Assembly (NCBI RefSeq): GCF_029541745.1
Contig: NZ_CP089746.1
Location: forward strand, 2,790,001-2,854,000
Reading direction: 5' to 3'
DNA from: Streptomyces sp. LX-29
Lineage (GTDB): Bacteria; Actinomycetota; Actinomycetes; Streptomycetales; Streptomycetaceae
Length of the DNA stretch: 64,000 bases
Positions 17,868 through 26,627 of the stretch are shown one piece after another. Within the stretch, counting starts at the first letter, position 1. Every line of letters begins with the position of its first letter. The notes below the pieces were generated by a model that saw only the letters and a program-made list of their open reading frames with translations, was not told the origin of the DNA and searched no databases. The translations under genes and the position numbers were made by a program.

Positions 17868-18740
17868 TCAATTGTTGCGGATGCCCGCGAAGAGGTCGTC
17901 CTCGGGGAGGGAGGTATCCACCAGGGACCTGGCCAGCTCGTACTCCTCCGTCGGCCAGACCTCCTTCTGGATCTCCATCGGGACCCGGAACCAGCCGCCG
18001 TCGGGGTCGATCTGGGTGCGGTGCGCGATCAGCGCCTTGTCGCGGATCTCGAAGAAGTCCGCGCAGGGGACGTAGGTGGTCAGGGTGCGCTCCCGCTTCT
18101 GGAAGGACTTCCAGCGCTCCAGCCACTCCCCGTACGGCGACTCCAGGCCGCGCTCCAGCAGCGCCTCGTGCAGCGCGACGGTGCGCGGCCGGTTGAAGCC
18201 CTGGTTGTAGTAGAGCTTCAGCGGCTGCCACGGCTCGCCGGTGCCCGGATACTTCTCCGGGTCACCGGCGGCGTCGAAGGCGACCATCGAGATCTTGTGG
18301 GTCATGATGTGGTCGGGGTGCGGATAACCGCCGTTCTCGTCGTACGTGGTGATCACGTGCGGCCGGAACTCGCGGATGAGCTTCACCAGCGCGCCCGCCG
18401 CCTCGTCCACGTCCTGGAGCGCGAAGCACCCGTCGGGCAGCGGCGGCAGCGGGTCGCCCTCGGGCAGTCCGGAGTCGACGAAGCCCAGCCACTCCTGCCT
18501 GACGCCGAGGATCTCGCGCGCCTCGTCCATCTCCTTCTTGCGCACCTCGTGGATGTGCTCCTCGATGTACGTGTCGCCCTGGAGCTTGGGGTTGAGGATG
18601 GAGCCGCGCTCGCCCCCCGTGCAGGTCGCGACCAGCACGTCCACCCCCTCGGACACGTACTTCGCCATGGTGGCCGCGCCCTTGCTCGACTCGTCGTCGG
18701 GATGGGCGTGCACGGCCATCAGTCGCAGCTGCTCAGTCAA
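17868..18740 (-). CDS. mca: Mycothiol S-conjugate amidase
   Basis: 290 aa from TTG at 18740 (GAGGA upstream), beginning TEQLRLMAVHAHPDDE. The zinc site of the LmbE/MshB family is visible: HAHPDDESS at the start and the HPDH motif in GYPHPDHIMTHKIS. Length equals mycobacterial Mca (~288). It cleaves mycothiol-toxin conjugates to a mercapturic acid, which is exported, and to GlcN-Ins, which is recycled, so it is the detoxification arm of actinobacterial thiol metabolism in the cytoplasm. A small membrane protein gene follows. It is divergent from the DUF4307 gene. Confidence 0.95.
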   Translation of the reverse strand: MTEQLRLMAVHAHPDDESSKGAATMAKYVSEGVDVLVATCTGGERGSILNPKLQGDTYIEEHIHEVRKKEMDEAREILGVRQEWLGFVDSGLPEGDPLPPLPDGCFALQDVDEAAGALVKLIREFRPHVITTYDENGGYPHPDHIMTHKISMVAFDAAGDPEKYPGTGEPWQPLKLYYNQGFNRPRTVALHEALLERGLESPYGEWLERWKSFQKRERTLTTYVPCADFFEIRDKALIAHRTQIDPDGGWFRVPMEIQKEVWPTEEYELARSLVDTSLPEDDLFAGIRNN

Positions 18741-18833
18741 GGCTCGATCCTCATTGATTCGTCGCGGAAGGCGGCTTCTATAGTGACCCAAATCGGGGAC
18801 GAATAATTCCGGGCCCCATGAGGAGGAACGATC

Positions 18834-19244
18834 ATGGCGACGGTGCCAGCGGGCAAGCCGGAGGGCCGCTACGGCCGGTCCGCCGACGAGCGCGCCGACC
18901 GCAAGCTGAAGATCATCGGCGGGGTGCTCGGCACCGCGCTGCTCGGCGTGGTCGTCTGGTCGGGCTACTCCTACATCACCGGCCAGGACGTCAGCGGCCG
19001 CCTGATCGGTTTCCAGGTGGTCTCGGACGACGCCGTCAAGGTGCACCTGGAGGTCCGCAAGGGCAAGGACGACACCGGCGTCTGCACCCTGCGCTCCCGC
19101 GCGGAGGACGGCACCGAGGTGGGCCGCCGCGACGTCACCTTCGACCAGCGCACGGAGCAGGTGGACGAGATCGTCACCATCCACACCACCGAGCGCGGGA
19201 CCAACGCCGAGCTGGTCGGCTGCAAGAACACCTCCGACGACTGA
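18834..19244 (+). CDS. DUF4307 membrane protein
   Basis: 136 aa, ATG with GAGGAGG upstream. A basic cytoplasmic N-terminus (GRYGRSADERADRKLKIIGG) precedes one membrane helix at residues ~28-48, then an extracytoplasmic domain with beta-rich text (VSGRLIGFQVVSDDAVKVHLEVRKG) and two cysteines, CTLRSR and VGCKN, that could form a disulfide. This is the DUF4307 family found beside mca in actinobacteria. Function unknown. Divergent promoters with mca lie in the 93-bp gap. Confidence 0.9.
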   Translation: MATVPAGKPEGRYGRSADERADRKLKIIGGVLGTALLGVVVWSGYSYITGQDVSGRLIGFQVVSDDAVKVHLEVRKGKDDTGVCTLRSRAEDGTEVGRRDVTFDQRTEQVDEIVTIHTTERGTNAELVGCKNTSDD

Positions 19245-19724
19245 CCCCGCCCCGTGCGGCCCGCCCCGGCGGGCCATCCGCGCCGCGCCACCGGTCCGCC
19301 CCGCGCCGCACCCCTCCCGCCGTACGCCGCCCTTCCGCCGCACGCCGCCCGCGCGGCGGCGCACCCGCGGCAGGGGCTCCGCGCGGCCAGCGGCGGAACG
19401 AATGATTCCCTTCCCGTACGCTCCCCCGGTCCCGGCCCCCGCGTCGCCCGCGTCGCCCGCGCGGCGGTCGACACGACCCCGCCGGCGACAGCCCGTCCGA
19501 AGTCGGGTTTCTCTTCCCGTCCGCCGTCGACCTCCGAGCGAGGGCGAGTGATTCTCGACACCGCCGCTCTGACCAGGACTGTTGCGTTTCATACGCATTC
19601 ATTCCGCTGCCCTCCTCCCCCTTTTGCGCCGTAATTGTTAGGCTCGTGGTTTCGCCCGGCTTTGAAGGCGCACCCTTCTGAGTAGGGCGTTGATTTGTAT
19701 TCCCAGCACCTACGAGGAGCACCT
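19245..19724. other. 480-bp intergenic region upstream of greA
   Basis: The first 150 bases are C-rich low-complexity sequence without a gene. The last 100 bases drop in GC, as promoters do, with candidate -10 text near 19636-19641 (TTGTTAGG) and the spacer TTGAAGGCGCACC leading to the greA ribosome site. No riboswitch or small RNA was recognised. Confidence 0.5.
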
Positions 19725-20222
19725 GTGACCCAGACCAGCGAGAGCGTCACCTGGCTGACCCAGGAGGCGTACGACCAGCTCAAGGCCGAGCTGGAGTACC
19801 TGTCGGGTCCCGCACGTGTCGAGATCGCGAAGAAGATCGAGGCTGCCCGCGAGGAAGGTGACCTGCGGGAGAACGGCGGGTACCACGCCGCCAAGGAAGA
19901 GCAGGGCAAGCAGGAACTCCGCGTGCGGCAGCTGACGCAGCTCCTGGAGAAGGCGAAGGTGGGCGAGGCCCCCGCGGACACCGGTGTGGTGGCCCCCGGC
20001 ATGGTCGTCACCATCGCCTTCGACGGCGACCCGGACGACAGCCTCACCTTCCTGCTGGCGTCGCGCGAGTACGCGAGCACGGAGATCGAGACCTACTCGC
20101 CGCAGTCGCCGCTGGGCGCGGGTGTGAACGGCAAGAAGGTCGGCGAGGACGCCGACTACGAGCTGCCGAACGGGAAGAGCGCCACCGTGCGGATCCTGGA
20201 CGCCAAGCCGTACCACGGCTGA
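19725..20222 (+). CDS. greA: Transcription elongation factor GreA
   Basis: 165 aa, GTG at 19725 with GAGGAG upstream. The N-terminal coiled coil carries the conserved acidic tip region (ARVEIAKKIEAAREEGDLRENGGYHAAKEEQ), which enters the RNA polymerase secondary channel and stimulates cleavage of backtracked RNA. The C-terminal FKBP-like domain includes GVVAPGMVVTIAFDGD, SPQSPLGA and GKSATVRILDA. Slightly longer than E. coli GreA (158). Monocistronic with its own terminator. Confidence 0.97.
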   Translation: MTQTSESVTWLTQEAYDQLKAELEYLSGPARVEIAKKIEAAREEGDLRENGGYHAAKEEQGKQELRVRQLTQLLEKAKVGEAPADTGVVAPGMVVTIAFDGDPDDSLTFLLASREYASTEIETYSPQSPLGAGVNGKKVGEDADYELPNGKSATVRILDAKPYHG

Positions 20223-20237
20223 CACGGGTTCGCGTGA

Positions 20238-20267
20238 CCCCCCGGCCGCGTTGCGCCGGGGGGTTTC
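20238..20267 (+). terminator. Terminator of greA
   Basis: 10-bp stem ACCCCCCGGC with an 8-base loop, then GGTTTC; 15 bases after the greA stop. Confidence 0.85.
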
Positions 20268-20396
20268 TCGCGCCCTGGGGCCGTCAGGAGGCCCCGCGCG
20301 TCGCCGGGTGTCCACGGGCTCCCGCGGACACCCGGGACCCCGCCGACGCGCGCGCCGTGCGGCCGCCGACGCTCGCCGTGCGGCCGTCGCCGCGCG

Positions 20397-21320
20397 CTAC
20401 GCGGCGGCCGAGCGGTACTTGCGCACCGCCAGTGTCCGGAAGCAGCCGATGATCAGCAGGGACCACAGCAGTGAGGCCTGGATCGGGTGCTGCATCGGCC
20501 AGGCGTCCGGCACCGGGTACCCGGGCGGGAGGTTGCCGAACAGCTCCCGGCACGCCTGCACGGTGGCGCTGAACGGGTTCCACTCGGCGATGTGCCGCAG
20601 CACGGTGGGCATGCGGTCGGCGGGCACGAAGGCGTTGGAGACGAACGTCAGCGGGAACAGCCAGATCAGGCCGCCGGAGGTGGCCGCCTCCGGGGTCCGC
20701 ACCGACAGCCCGATCAGCGCCCCGATCCACGAGAACGCGTGCCCCAGCAGGAGCAGCAGGCAGAAGCCCGCCAGCGCCTTGAGGAGCCCCTCGTGCACCC
20801 GCCAGCCCACGATGACCGCGACGACGGCCAGCACCACCAGCGTGAGCGCCGTCTGCACCAGGTCGGCGAGGGTGCGGCCGGTGAGCACCGCGCCACGGGC
20901 CATCGGCAGTGACCGGAACCGGTCGATGAGGCCCTTGTGCATGTCCTCGGCGATGCCGGCACCGGCGCCCGCCGTGGCGAAGGTGACGGTTTGCGCGAAG
21001 ATTCCCGCCATAAGGAATTCGCGGTAGACCGATGGGTCGGTGGAACCGCCGACGGCGATCGAACCGCCGAATACGTAGCTGAAGAGCACCACAAACATAA
21101 TCGGCTGGATAAGTCCGAAAATGACGACTTCGGGGATCCGAGCCATGCGGATGATGTTCCGCTGGGCGATGACGAGCGAGTCGCGCACCGCCTGAACCGG
21201 CCCACCGCGCGGGCGCGGGGCCACGAGGGCGGTGCCGCCCGAACCTCCGACCCGGCCCGAACCGCCGACCCCGCCGGAGCCGCCGCGACCGCTCGTACCG
21301 GTCTTCCGCACCACGCTCAT
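20397..21320 (-). CDS. ABC-2 type transporter permease (DrrB-like)
   Basis: 307 aa, ATG at 21320 overlapping the ATPase stop by four bases (ATGA). A Gly-rich cytoplasmic N-terminus of ~35 residues is followed by RNIIRMARIPEVVIFGLIQPIMFVVLF and six predicted helices. It shows the family features EDMHKGLIDRFRSLPMAR in the central cytoplasmic loop and PLTFVSNAFVPADRMP before the last helices. With the ATPase it forms an exporter of the daunorubicin-resistance type; substrate unknown. No terminator was seen; the divergent greA terminator lies downstream. Confidence 0.92.
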   Translation of the reverse strand: MSVVRKTGTSGRGGSGGVGGSGRVGGSGGTALVAPRPRGGPVQAVRDSLVIAQRNIIRMARIPEVVIFGLIQPIMFVVLFSYVFGGSIAVGGSTDPSVYREFLMAGIFAQTVTFATAGAGAGIAEDMHKGLIDRFRSLPMARGAVLTGRTLADLVQTALTLVVLAVVAVIVGWRVHEGLLKALAGFCLLLLLGHAFSWIGALIGLSVRTPEAATSGGLIWLFPLTFVSNAFVPADRMPTVLRHIAEWNPFSATVQACRELFGNLPPGYPVPDAWPMQHPIQASLLWSLLIIGCFRTLAVRKYRSAAA

Positions 21321-22300
21321 GGCGCGACCTCCCCGTTCCGCTCGCCCTCGGAGGCGACGGTCTCGGCGGTGTGCCCGGTCAGCGAGAGGAAGACGTCGTC
21401 CAGGGTCGGACGGCGCAACCCGATGTCGTCGATCTCCACGCCCCGCGCGTCCAGCTCGCGGATCACCTCGGCGAGGAGCTTGGCACCGCCGCTGACCGGG
21501 ACGGTGACCTTCCGGGTGTGCCCCTGGACGGTCGTCTCGCCCTTCCCGAGGGTGCGCAGCACCCCGACGGCGGTGGGGATGTGCTCGCCGTCGTGCACCA
21601 CCACCTCCACCCGCTCGCCGCCCGTCTGGGCCTTGAGCTGGTCGGAGGTGCCGCGGGCGATCACCCGCCCGTGGTCGACCACCGCGATGTCGTCGGCGAG
21701 GTGGTCCGCCTCCTCCAGGTACTGCGTGGTCAGCAACAGCGTGGTGCCCTGTGCCACCAACTCCTGGATGACGTCCCACAGCGCCTGCCGATTGCGCGGG
21801 TCGAGCCCGGTGGTCGGCTCGTCCATGAACATCACCGGCGGGCTGACGACCAGGGCGGCCGCCAGGTCGAGTCTGCGGCGCATGCCGCCGGAGTAGGTCT
21901 TGGCCGGGCGGTCCGCGGCGTCCGCGAGGTTGAACCGCTCCAGCAGCTCCCCCGCGCGGGCCTTCGCGTCGCGTCCGCTCATCTGATAGAGCTGGCCGAC
22001 CATCCGCAGGTTCTCGCGGCCGGTCAGGTACTCGTCGACGGCGGCGAACTGACCGGAGAGGCCGATGGCGCGCCGCACGTCGTTGGGGTGCTTCAGCACG
22101 TCCACCCCCGCGACCCGCGCGGTGCCGCTGTCAGGCCGTAGCAACGTGGTCAGCACGCGCACCGCGGTGGTCTTGCCCGCCCCGTTCGGGCCGAGCAGTC
22201 CGAGCACGGTTCCTTCGGGTACGTCGAGATCGACACCGTCCAGAGCCTTGACGTCACCGAAGGTCTTCACCAGACCCTCGGCATAGATGGCGCCTGGCAT
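21317..22300 (-). CDS. ABC transporter ATPase (DrrA-like)
   Basis: 327 aa from ATG at 22300 with GGGGGAG upstream; an in-frame ATG at 22357 has less support. Walker A GPNGAGKTTAVR, Q-loop SGQFAAVDEYLTGREN, signature YSGGMRRRLDLAAAL, Walker B VMFMDEPTTGLDPRNR and the H-loop-equivalent TTQYLEEAD are all present. In this subfamily the switch residue is Gln, seen here as TTQY. The C-terminal ~100 residues are the DUF4162 extension (RRPTLDDVFLSLTGH) typical of DrrA. Likely exports a hydrophobic compound together with the coupled permease. Confidence 0.94.
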   Translation of the reverse strand: MPGAIYAEGLVKTFGDVKALDGVDLDVPEGTVLGLLGPNGAGKTTAVRVLTTLLRPDSGTARVAGVDVLKHPNDVRRAIGLSGQFAAVDEYLTGRENLRMVGQLYQMSGRDAKARAGELLERFNLADAADRPAKTYSGGMRRRLDLAAALVVSPPVMFMDEPTTGLDPRNRQALWDVIQELVAQGTTLLLTTQYLEEADHLADDIAVVDHGRVIARGTSDQLKAQTGGERVEVVVHDGEHIPTAVGVLRTLGKGETTVQGHTRKVTVPVSGGAKLLAEVIRELDARGVEIDDIGLRRPTLDDVFLSLTGHTAETVASEGERNGEVAP

Positions 22301-22435
22301 GTACTCCCCCAGATTCTTGGGTGACTCAGACAAGAATCGTACGTTTGCCGGATTCATCCCGCCGGTTGGCGGAATGTCGTACGCCCTGGAGAATCCTTTC
22401 AGCGTGGTGCGGCCCGGTCGTGGAAACCTCCCCTG

Positions 22436-23653
22436 TCAGGGCATCACGGTGTAGCCGGCCAGGCGCAGCGCTCTGGCGACCGCCCCGCAGTGCTCCGGCC
22501 CCTCCGTCTCCAGGTGCAACTCCACCTCGGCCTCCGTGAGCCCGAGCCGCGGATCGGTCCGTACGTGACTCACGTCGAGGACGTTGGCGTTCGCCTCGGA
22601 GAGGACCCCCAGCAGGGTGGCCAGCGCTCCGGGGCGGTCGGTGAGCCGCAGCCGCAGCGACAGGTAGCGCCCCGCCGCGGCCATGCCGTGGCGCAGGATC
22701 CGCTGGAGCAGCAGCGGGTCCACGTTGCCGCCCGACAGCACCGCGACCACCGGCCCCTCGAACTCCTTCGGGTCCGACAGCAGCGCCGCCACCGGGCTGG
22801 CCCCGGCCGGCTCCACCACGAGCTTCGCCCGCTCCAGACACAGCAGCAGCGCGCTGGAGAGTGCGTCCTCGGACACGGTACGGATGTCGTCGACGAGATC
22901 ACCGATGATTTCGAACGGTATGTCGCCGGGCCGCCCCACCTTGATGCCGTCGGCCATCGTCGTGGGCGCCTCGATGGAGACCGGACGGCCGGCGGCCAGC
23001 GAGGGCGGGTACGAGGCGGAGCCGGCCGCTTGGACGCCCACCACGCGCACGTCCGGCCGCAGCGCCTTGATGGCCACCGCGACCCCGGCCGCCAGCCCTC
23101 CGCCGCCGACGCCCACCAGGACGGTGCGCACCTCCGGGCACTGCTCCAGGATCTCCAGGCCGACCGTGCCCTGCCCGGCGATCACATCGGGGTGGTCGTA
23201 GGGGTGGATGAAGACCGCGCCGGTGCTGTGCGCGTACTCCTGAGCGGCGTGCAGCGTCTCGTCGAAACTCTGGCCGTGCAGCCGCACCCGCGCCCCGTAG
23301 TCACGCGTCGCGGCGACCTTCGGCAGCGGCGCGCCCTTCGGCATGAACACCGTGGAGGCCACGCCGAGCAGGGAGGCGGCGAGCGCCACGCCCTGCGCGT
23401 GGTTGCCGGCGCTGGCCGCCACCACACCGGCCCCCCGCTCCTCCGGCGACAGCCCCGCGATCCGCACATAGGCGCCGCGGACCTTGAACGATCCGGTGCG
23501 CTGGAGGTTCTCGCACTTGAAGTGGACCGGCGCGCCGAGCAGTCCGGTCAGATAACGGCTGCCCTCCAGCGCCGTCGTCCGAGCCACTCCCGACAGGATC
23601 TTCTGGGCCTCACGCACGTCATCGAGCGTGACCGCTGGTGCAACTCGTGCCAT
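22436..23653 (-). CDS. ilvA: Threonine ammonia-lyase with C-terminal ACT domain
   Basis: 405 aa, ATG at 23653; a weak leader. PLP lysine in TGSFKVRGAY, the Asn/substrate loop ASAGNHAQGVA, the phosphate-binding VGGGGLAAG and the C-terminal Ser of the PLP site in LSGGNVD. Residues ~330-405 form a single ACT-like domain (LRLRLTDRPGALATLLGVL, DVSHVRTDPRLGLTEAEVEL), so it is the shorter form compared with the ~514-residue two-ACT IlvA. It deaminates threonine to 2-oxobutanoate, for isoleucine synthesis or catabolism. Regulation by an effector at the ACT domain is inferred. Confidence 0.93.
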   Translation of the reverse strand: MARVAPAVTLDDVREAQKILSGVARTTALEGSRYLTGLLGAPVHFKCENLQRTGSFKVRGAYVRIAGLSPEERGAGVVAASAGNHAQGVALAASLLGVASTVFMPKGAPLPKVAATRDYGARVRLHGQSFDETLHAAQEYAHSTGAVFIHPYDHPDVIAGQGTVGLEILEQCPEVRTVLVGVGGGGLAAGVAVAIKALRPDVRVVGVQAAGSASYPPSLAAGRPVSIEAPTTMADGIKVGRPGDIPFEIIGDLVDDIRTVSEDALSSALLLCLERAKLVVEPAGASPVAALLSDPKEFEGPVVAVLSGGNVDPLLLQRILRHGMAAAGRYLSLRLRLTDRPGALATLLGVLSEANANVLDVSHVRTDPRLGLTEAEVELHLETEGPEHCGAVARALRLAGYTVMP

Positions 23654-23797
23654 GGGGCCAGTCTCGCAGCTCGCCTCGTCGGCGTGACGGCCGCCAGGCG
23701 GAGACGACAGGTTTGTGCAGCGCGGGTACGGGGAACGCCGCGGCCGCGTACTCTGTGCCCCATTCCACAGACCACCGCACGAAGTGAGCTCCAGGCC

Positions 23798-24325
23798 ATG
23801 CCCACCTCTTCGGACATGACGACTCAACTCGATACGAACGTCACGGAGGTCGCGAACCCCGCGAACGTCCTCGACACCCTGCAGCACCAGGTCGCGCTCT
23901 TCGCGCGCCGCGCGGAGCAGACCCGCCTCGGCGGCCTCGGCCAGGCGCGGAACTCCATGGACCGCGCCGCGTATCTGCTGCTCAACCGGCTTGACCAGGA
24001 AGGCCCGATGGGGGTCAAGGCGCTCGCCGCGGGCATGGGGATCGACTCCTCGACCGTGACCCGACAGGTCGCCCCGCTGGTCGACTCCGGCATGGTGAAG
24101 CGCACCTCGCACCCGGAGGACGGCCGCGCGGTCGTGCTCCAGCTCTCGCAGCGCGGCAAGGCGCGGCTGGAGGAGGTGCGGTCCTCCCGGCGCGAGCTGA
24201 TGGCGGTGGTGACCGAGGGGTGGACGGCGGAGGAGCGCGACGCCTTCTGCGAGTTGCTCACCCGGTTCAACACCGCGCTGTCGGCCATCCACACCTCCCT
24301 GCCGCAGGCCGCTCCCGCCTCTTGA
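23798..24325 (+). CDS. MarR-family transcriptional regulator
   Basis: 175 aa from ATG at 23798 (MPTSSDMTTQ); a second ATG at 23816 is possible. Central winged helix: RAAYLLLNRLDQEGPMGVKALAAGMGIDSSTVTRQVAPLVDSGMVKRTSHPEDGRAVVLQLS arranged as helices, recognition helix and wing. The terminal helices form the dimer interface. Divergent from ilvA with a 144-bp gap, so it could control ilvA or itself; no clean palindrome was found there. Ligand unknown. Confidence 0.9.
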   Translation: MPTSSDMTTQLDTNVTEVANPANVLDTLQHQVALFARRAEQTRLGGLGQARNSMDRAAYLLLNRLDQEGPMGVKALAAGMGIDSSTVTRQVAPLVDSGMVKRTSHPEDGRAVVLQLSQRGKARLEEVRSSRRELMAVVTEGWTAEERDAFCELLTRFNTALSAIHTSLPQAAPAS

Positions 24326-24446
24326 CCGCGCGGGCGGGCCTGGCGTGTGCTCATAAGGAGGCGCATTCCCCATGGGCCGGCCGCTTCCGGCCGCGAACCG
24401 CACCCCGTGCCCCGGGTGACGCGCCGAGCGGACACGGGAGGCGCTG

Positions 24447-25019
24447 TTGCGAGAGCGACGGGCGGTGCGCGAGCTCCGTCGGGCCCGGGAGTTCGAGTCA
24501 TTCGTGGCGGGCGCCGGCGGGCGGCTGCTGCGCGCCGCCACGCTGCTGACGGGCGAGCCCTTCGGCTCCTGCGAGGCCGCCGAGCGGCTGCTGGCCGCCG
24601 CCCTGGCCCGTACGTACGCCTCCTGGGTCGCGGACCGGCCGCGCGGCGAGGATCCCTATGACCGCGCCCGCCGGGAGCTCGCCGCCCGCTTCGCCCACAC
24701 CGCCTGGCAGTACCGCCGCCCGCGCGGTGGCGTGCTGGGGCGCCTCACCCCGCAGGAACGCCTGGTGCTGGTGCTGCGCCTGTACGAGGGCGTCGCGGAG
24801 GAACAGGTCGCCGCCGTGCTGGGCCTCTCGCCCGAGCGGGTCCGGGTCGTCTGCGCCCGCGCGGTGAGCGCGGTGCACGGCGGGGTCGCACGGCCCCCGC
24901 GCGGGGCGCGGGCGCCGAGTGGGCCCGGTGGCCGCGACGGCGGACCGGAGGGCGGATCGGGGAACGCCCCGGGGCGGGCGGCCGAAGTATCGGCAACCGG
25001 CGCGGGAGCGGCCCGGTGA
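24447..25019 (+). CDS. ECF-sigma-like protein with region 4 domain
   Basis: 190 aa from a TTG with GGGAGG upstream. Residues ~95-145 read LTPQERLVLVLRLYEGVAEEQ, then AAVLGLSPERVRVVCARAVSA: a sigma region 4 helix-turn-helix. Region 2 is weak: FVAGAGGRLLRAATLLTG-type text and TYASWV recall SigE-family ECF factors but lack the full promoter-opening motif. The last ~45 residues are Gly/Pro/Ala low-complexity. It is coupled by GTGA to a small membrane protein that may be its regulator. Could be a degenerate sigma factor or a DNA-binding relative. Confidence 0.72.
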   Translation: MRERRAVRELRRAREFESFVAGAGGRLLRAATLLTGEPFGSCEAAERLLAAALARTYASWVADRPRGEDPYDRARRELAARFAHTAWQYRRPRGGVLGRLTPQERLVLVLRLYEGVAEEQVAAVLGLSPERVRVVCARAVSAVHGGVARPPRGARAPSGPGGRDGGPEGGSGNAPGRAAEVSATGAGAAR

Positions 25020-25270
25020 ACGCGCACGAGCGCAAGACGGACCGGGTGCGGCGGCTGCTGGACGCGCCGCCGCAGCCCGTCACACCGCCCTGGCTGGCCA
25101 CCGTGGCGGCCGCGCGGGGCCACCGGATCCTGCGGCGGCGCCGCGCGGTGCGCGCCGTGGGCTGGTGGCTGCTGTGGCTCGCCGTCGTCGCCTTCGCCGT
25201 GTGGGCGTTGCTGACCGAGCCGTGGCACATCGCTCCGGCGGAGACGACGCCTCCGCTGGAGGGCTGGTGA
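25016..25270 (+). CDS. Small membrane protein coupled to sigma-like gene
   Basis: 84 aa, GTG at 25016 overlapping the preceding stop by four bases. A basic cytoplasmic half (HERKTDRVRRLLDAPPQPVT, ILRRRRAVRAV) precedes one membrane helix, GWWLLWLAVVAFAVWALL, and a short outside tail. The arrangement, with a sigma-like gene immediately upstream, resembles a minimal membrane anti-sigma factor, but no zinc-binding anti-sigma motif (HxxxCxxC) is present. Function inferred only from context. Confidence 0.75.
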   Translation: MNAHERKTDRVRRLLDAPPQPVTPPWLATVAAARGHRILRRRRAVRAVGWWLLWLAVVAFAVWALLTEPWHIAPAETTPPLEGW

Positions 25271-25275
25271 GCGTC

Positions 25276-25313
25276 CGCGGTGGGCGGGCGCCGCTGCGCA
25301 CCCGCCCACCGCG
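25276..25313. terminator. Bidirectional terminator between convergent genes
   Basis: 13-bp stem CGCGGTGGGCGGG and complement with a 12-base loop, immediately before the metB stop on the opposite strand. Confidence 0.8.
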
Positions 25314-25319
25314 CGGGGG

Positions 25320-26465
25320 TCAGCCCAGCGCCTGGGTGAGGTCCGCGATCAGGTCGTCCGCGGACTCGATGCCCACCGAGAGGCGGACCAGGTCGGCGGG
25401 GACCTCCAGGGCGGAGCCCGCGGTCGAGGCGTGGGTCATCCGGCCCGGGTGCTCGATGAGCGACTCGACACCGCCGAGGGACTCGCCGAGGGTGAAGAGC
25501 TTGGCGCGGTTGCAGACCTCGACGGCCGCCTCCTCGCCGCCCGCGACGCGGAAGGAGATCATCCCGCCGAAGCCGCGCATCTGCTTGGCGGCGACCTCGT
25601 GGCCCGCGTGCTCGGGCAGCCCCGGGTAGTAGACCTGCGTCACCTTGGGGTGCGAGGTGAGCAGCTCGGCGACGCGGGCGGCGTTGGCGCCGTGCCGGTC
25701 CATGCGGACCGCGAGGGTCTTGATGCCCCGCAGCACCAGCCAGGAGTCGAACGGGCCGGCGACGGCACCCATCGCGTTCTGGTGGTAGGCCAGTTCCTCG
25801 CCGAGCGCGGCGTCGGACGTCACCAGGGCGCCGCCGACGACGTCGGAGTGGCCGCCCATGTACTTGGTGGTGGAGTGCACCACGACGTCCGCGCCCAGCG
25901 CCAGCGGCTGCTGGAGGTAGGGGCTGGCGAAGGTGTTGTCCACGACGAGGCGGGCCCCGGCGGAGTGCGCGATCTCGGCGAGGACGGCGATGTCGCTGAT
26001 ACCCAGGAGCGGGTTGGAGGGCGTCTCCACCCAGATCACCTTGGTGCGGGGACGCATCGCGGCGCGCACCGCGGCCGGGTCGGAGGTGTCGGCGACCGAC
26101 CACTCCACGCCCCAGCGCTCGACGACCTTGGCGAAGAGGCGGAACGTGCCGCCATAGGCGTCGTTCGGGATGACGACGTGGTCGCCGGGGACCAGCACGG
26201 TGCGCAGCAGGCAGTCCTCGGCCGCCAGCCCGGACGCGAAGGCGAGGCCGCGGCGGCCGCCTTCCAACGCCGCCAGGTTCTCCTCCAGGGCGGTACGGGT
26301 GGGGTTGGCGGAGCGGCTGTACTCATAGCCGCCGCGCAGGCCGCCCACGCCGTCCTGCTTGTAGGTGGACACCTGGTAGATCGGCGGGACGACGGCGCCG
26401 GTGAGCGGGTCCGCCTCCTGGCCCGCGTGGATGGCGAGCGTCTCGAAGCTGTCGAAGTCGGTCAT
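25320..26465 (-). CDS. metB: Cystathionine gamma-synthase
   Basis: 381 aa, ATG at 26465. Cys/Met-metabolism PLP enzyme: YEYSRSANPTRTALEENLAALEGG, FASGLAAEDCLLRTVL, VVDNTFASPYLQQPLALGADVVVHSTTKYMGGHSDVVGGAL (PLP lysine in TTKY) and SLGGVESLIEHP. It condenses an activated homoserine with cysteine to cystathionine in methionine synthesis, or may work in reverse; cystathionine gamma-lyase cannot be excluded by motifs alone. A -10 box seven bases before the ATG suggests a leaderless transcript. Convergent with the small membrane protein gene. Confidence 0.9.
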   Translation of the reverse strand: MTDFDSFETLAIHAGQEADPLTGAVVPPIYQVSTYKQDGVGGLRGGYEYSRSANPTRTALEENLAALEGGRRGLAFASGLAAEDCLLRTVLVPGDHVVIPNDAYGGTFRLFAKVVERWGVEWSVADTSDPAAVRAAMRPRTKVIWVETPSNPLLGISDIAVLAEIAHSAGARLVVDNTFASPYLQQPLALGADVVVHSTTKYMGGHSDVVGGALVTSDAALGEELAYHQNAMGAVAGPFDSWLVLRGIKTLAVRMDRHGANAARVAELLTSHPKVTQVYYPGLPEHAGHEVAAKQMRGFGGMISFRVAGGEEAAVEVCNRAKLFTLGESLGGVESLIEHPGRMTHASTAGSALEVPADLVRLSVGIESADDLIADLTQALG

Positions 26466-26478
26466 GTATCCGAGCGTA
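26466..26478 (-). promoter_or_regulatory. Leaderless -10 box of metB
   Basis: On the minus strand TACGCT (26478-26473) is followed by seven bases and the metB ATG, so transcription should start on or beside the start codon. The same TACGCT-N7-ATG arrangement precedes the histidine kinase at 53746. Confidence 0.5.
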
Positions 26479-26627
26479 GTCGCCGCCCCGTGGTCGTCGC
26501 CCGTCCCGGTCCGCGGCGCGGATGCATACGCTGTAGGAGCGGCTCGCGCGGCACGCACCCGCAGGGCGTGTCCGCACACCGCGCTCCGCGCGGGCGCACG
26601 ACACTTCCGACTCTCACGGGACAGGCC

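Noticed and set aside
19245..19724. Riboswitch or leader RNA upstream of greA
   Set aside because: No conserved aptamer pattern recognised; the region is mostly low-complexity sequence and a promoter.
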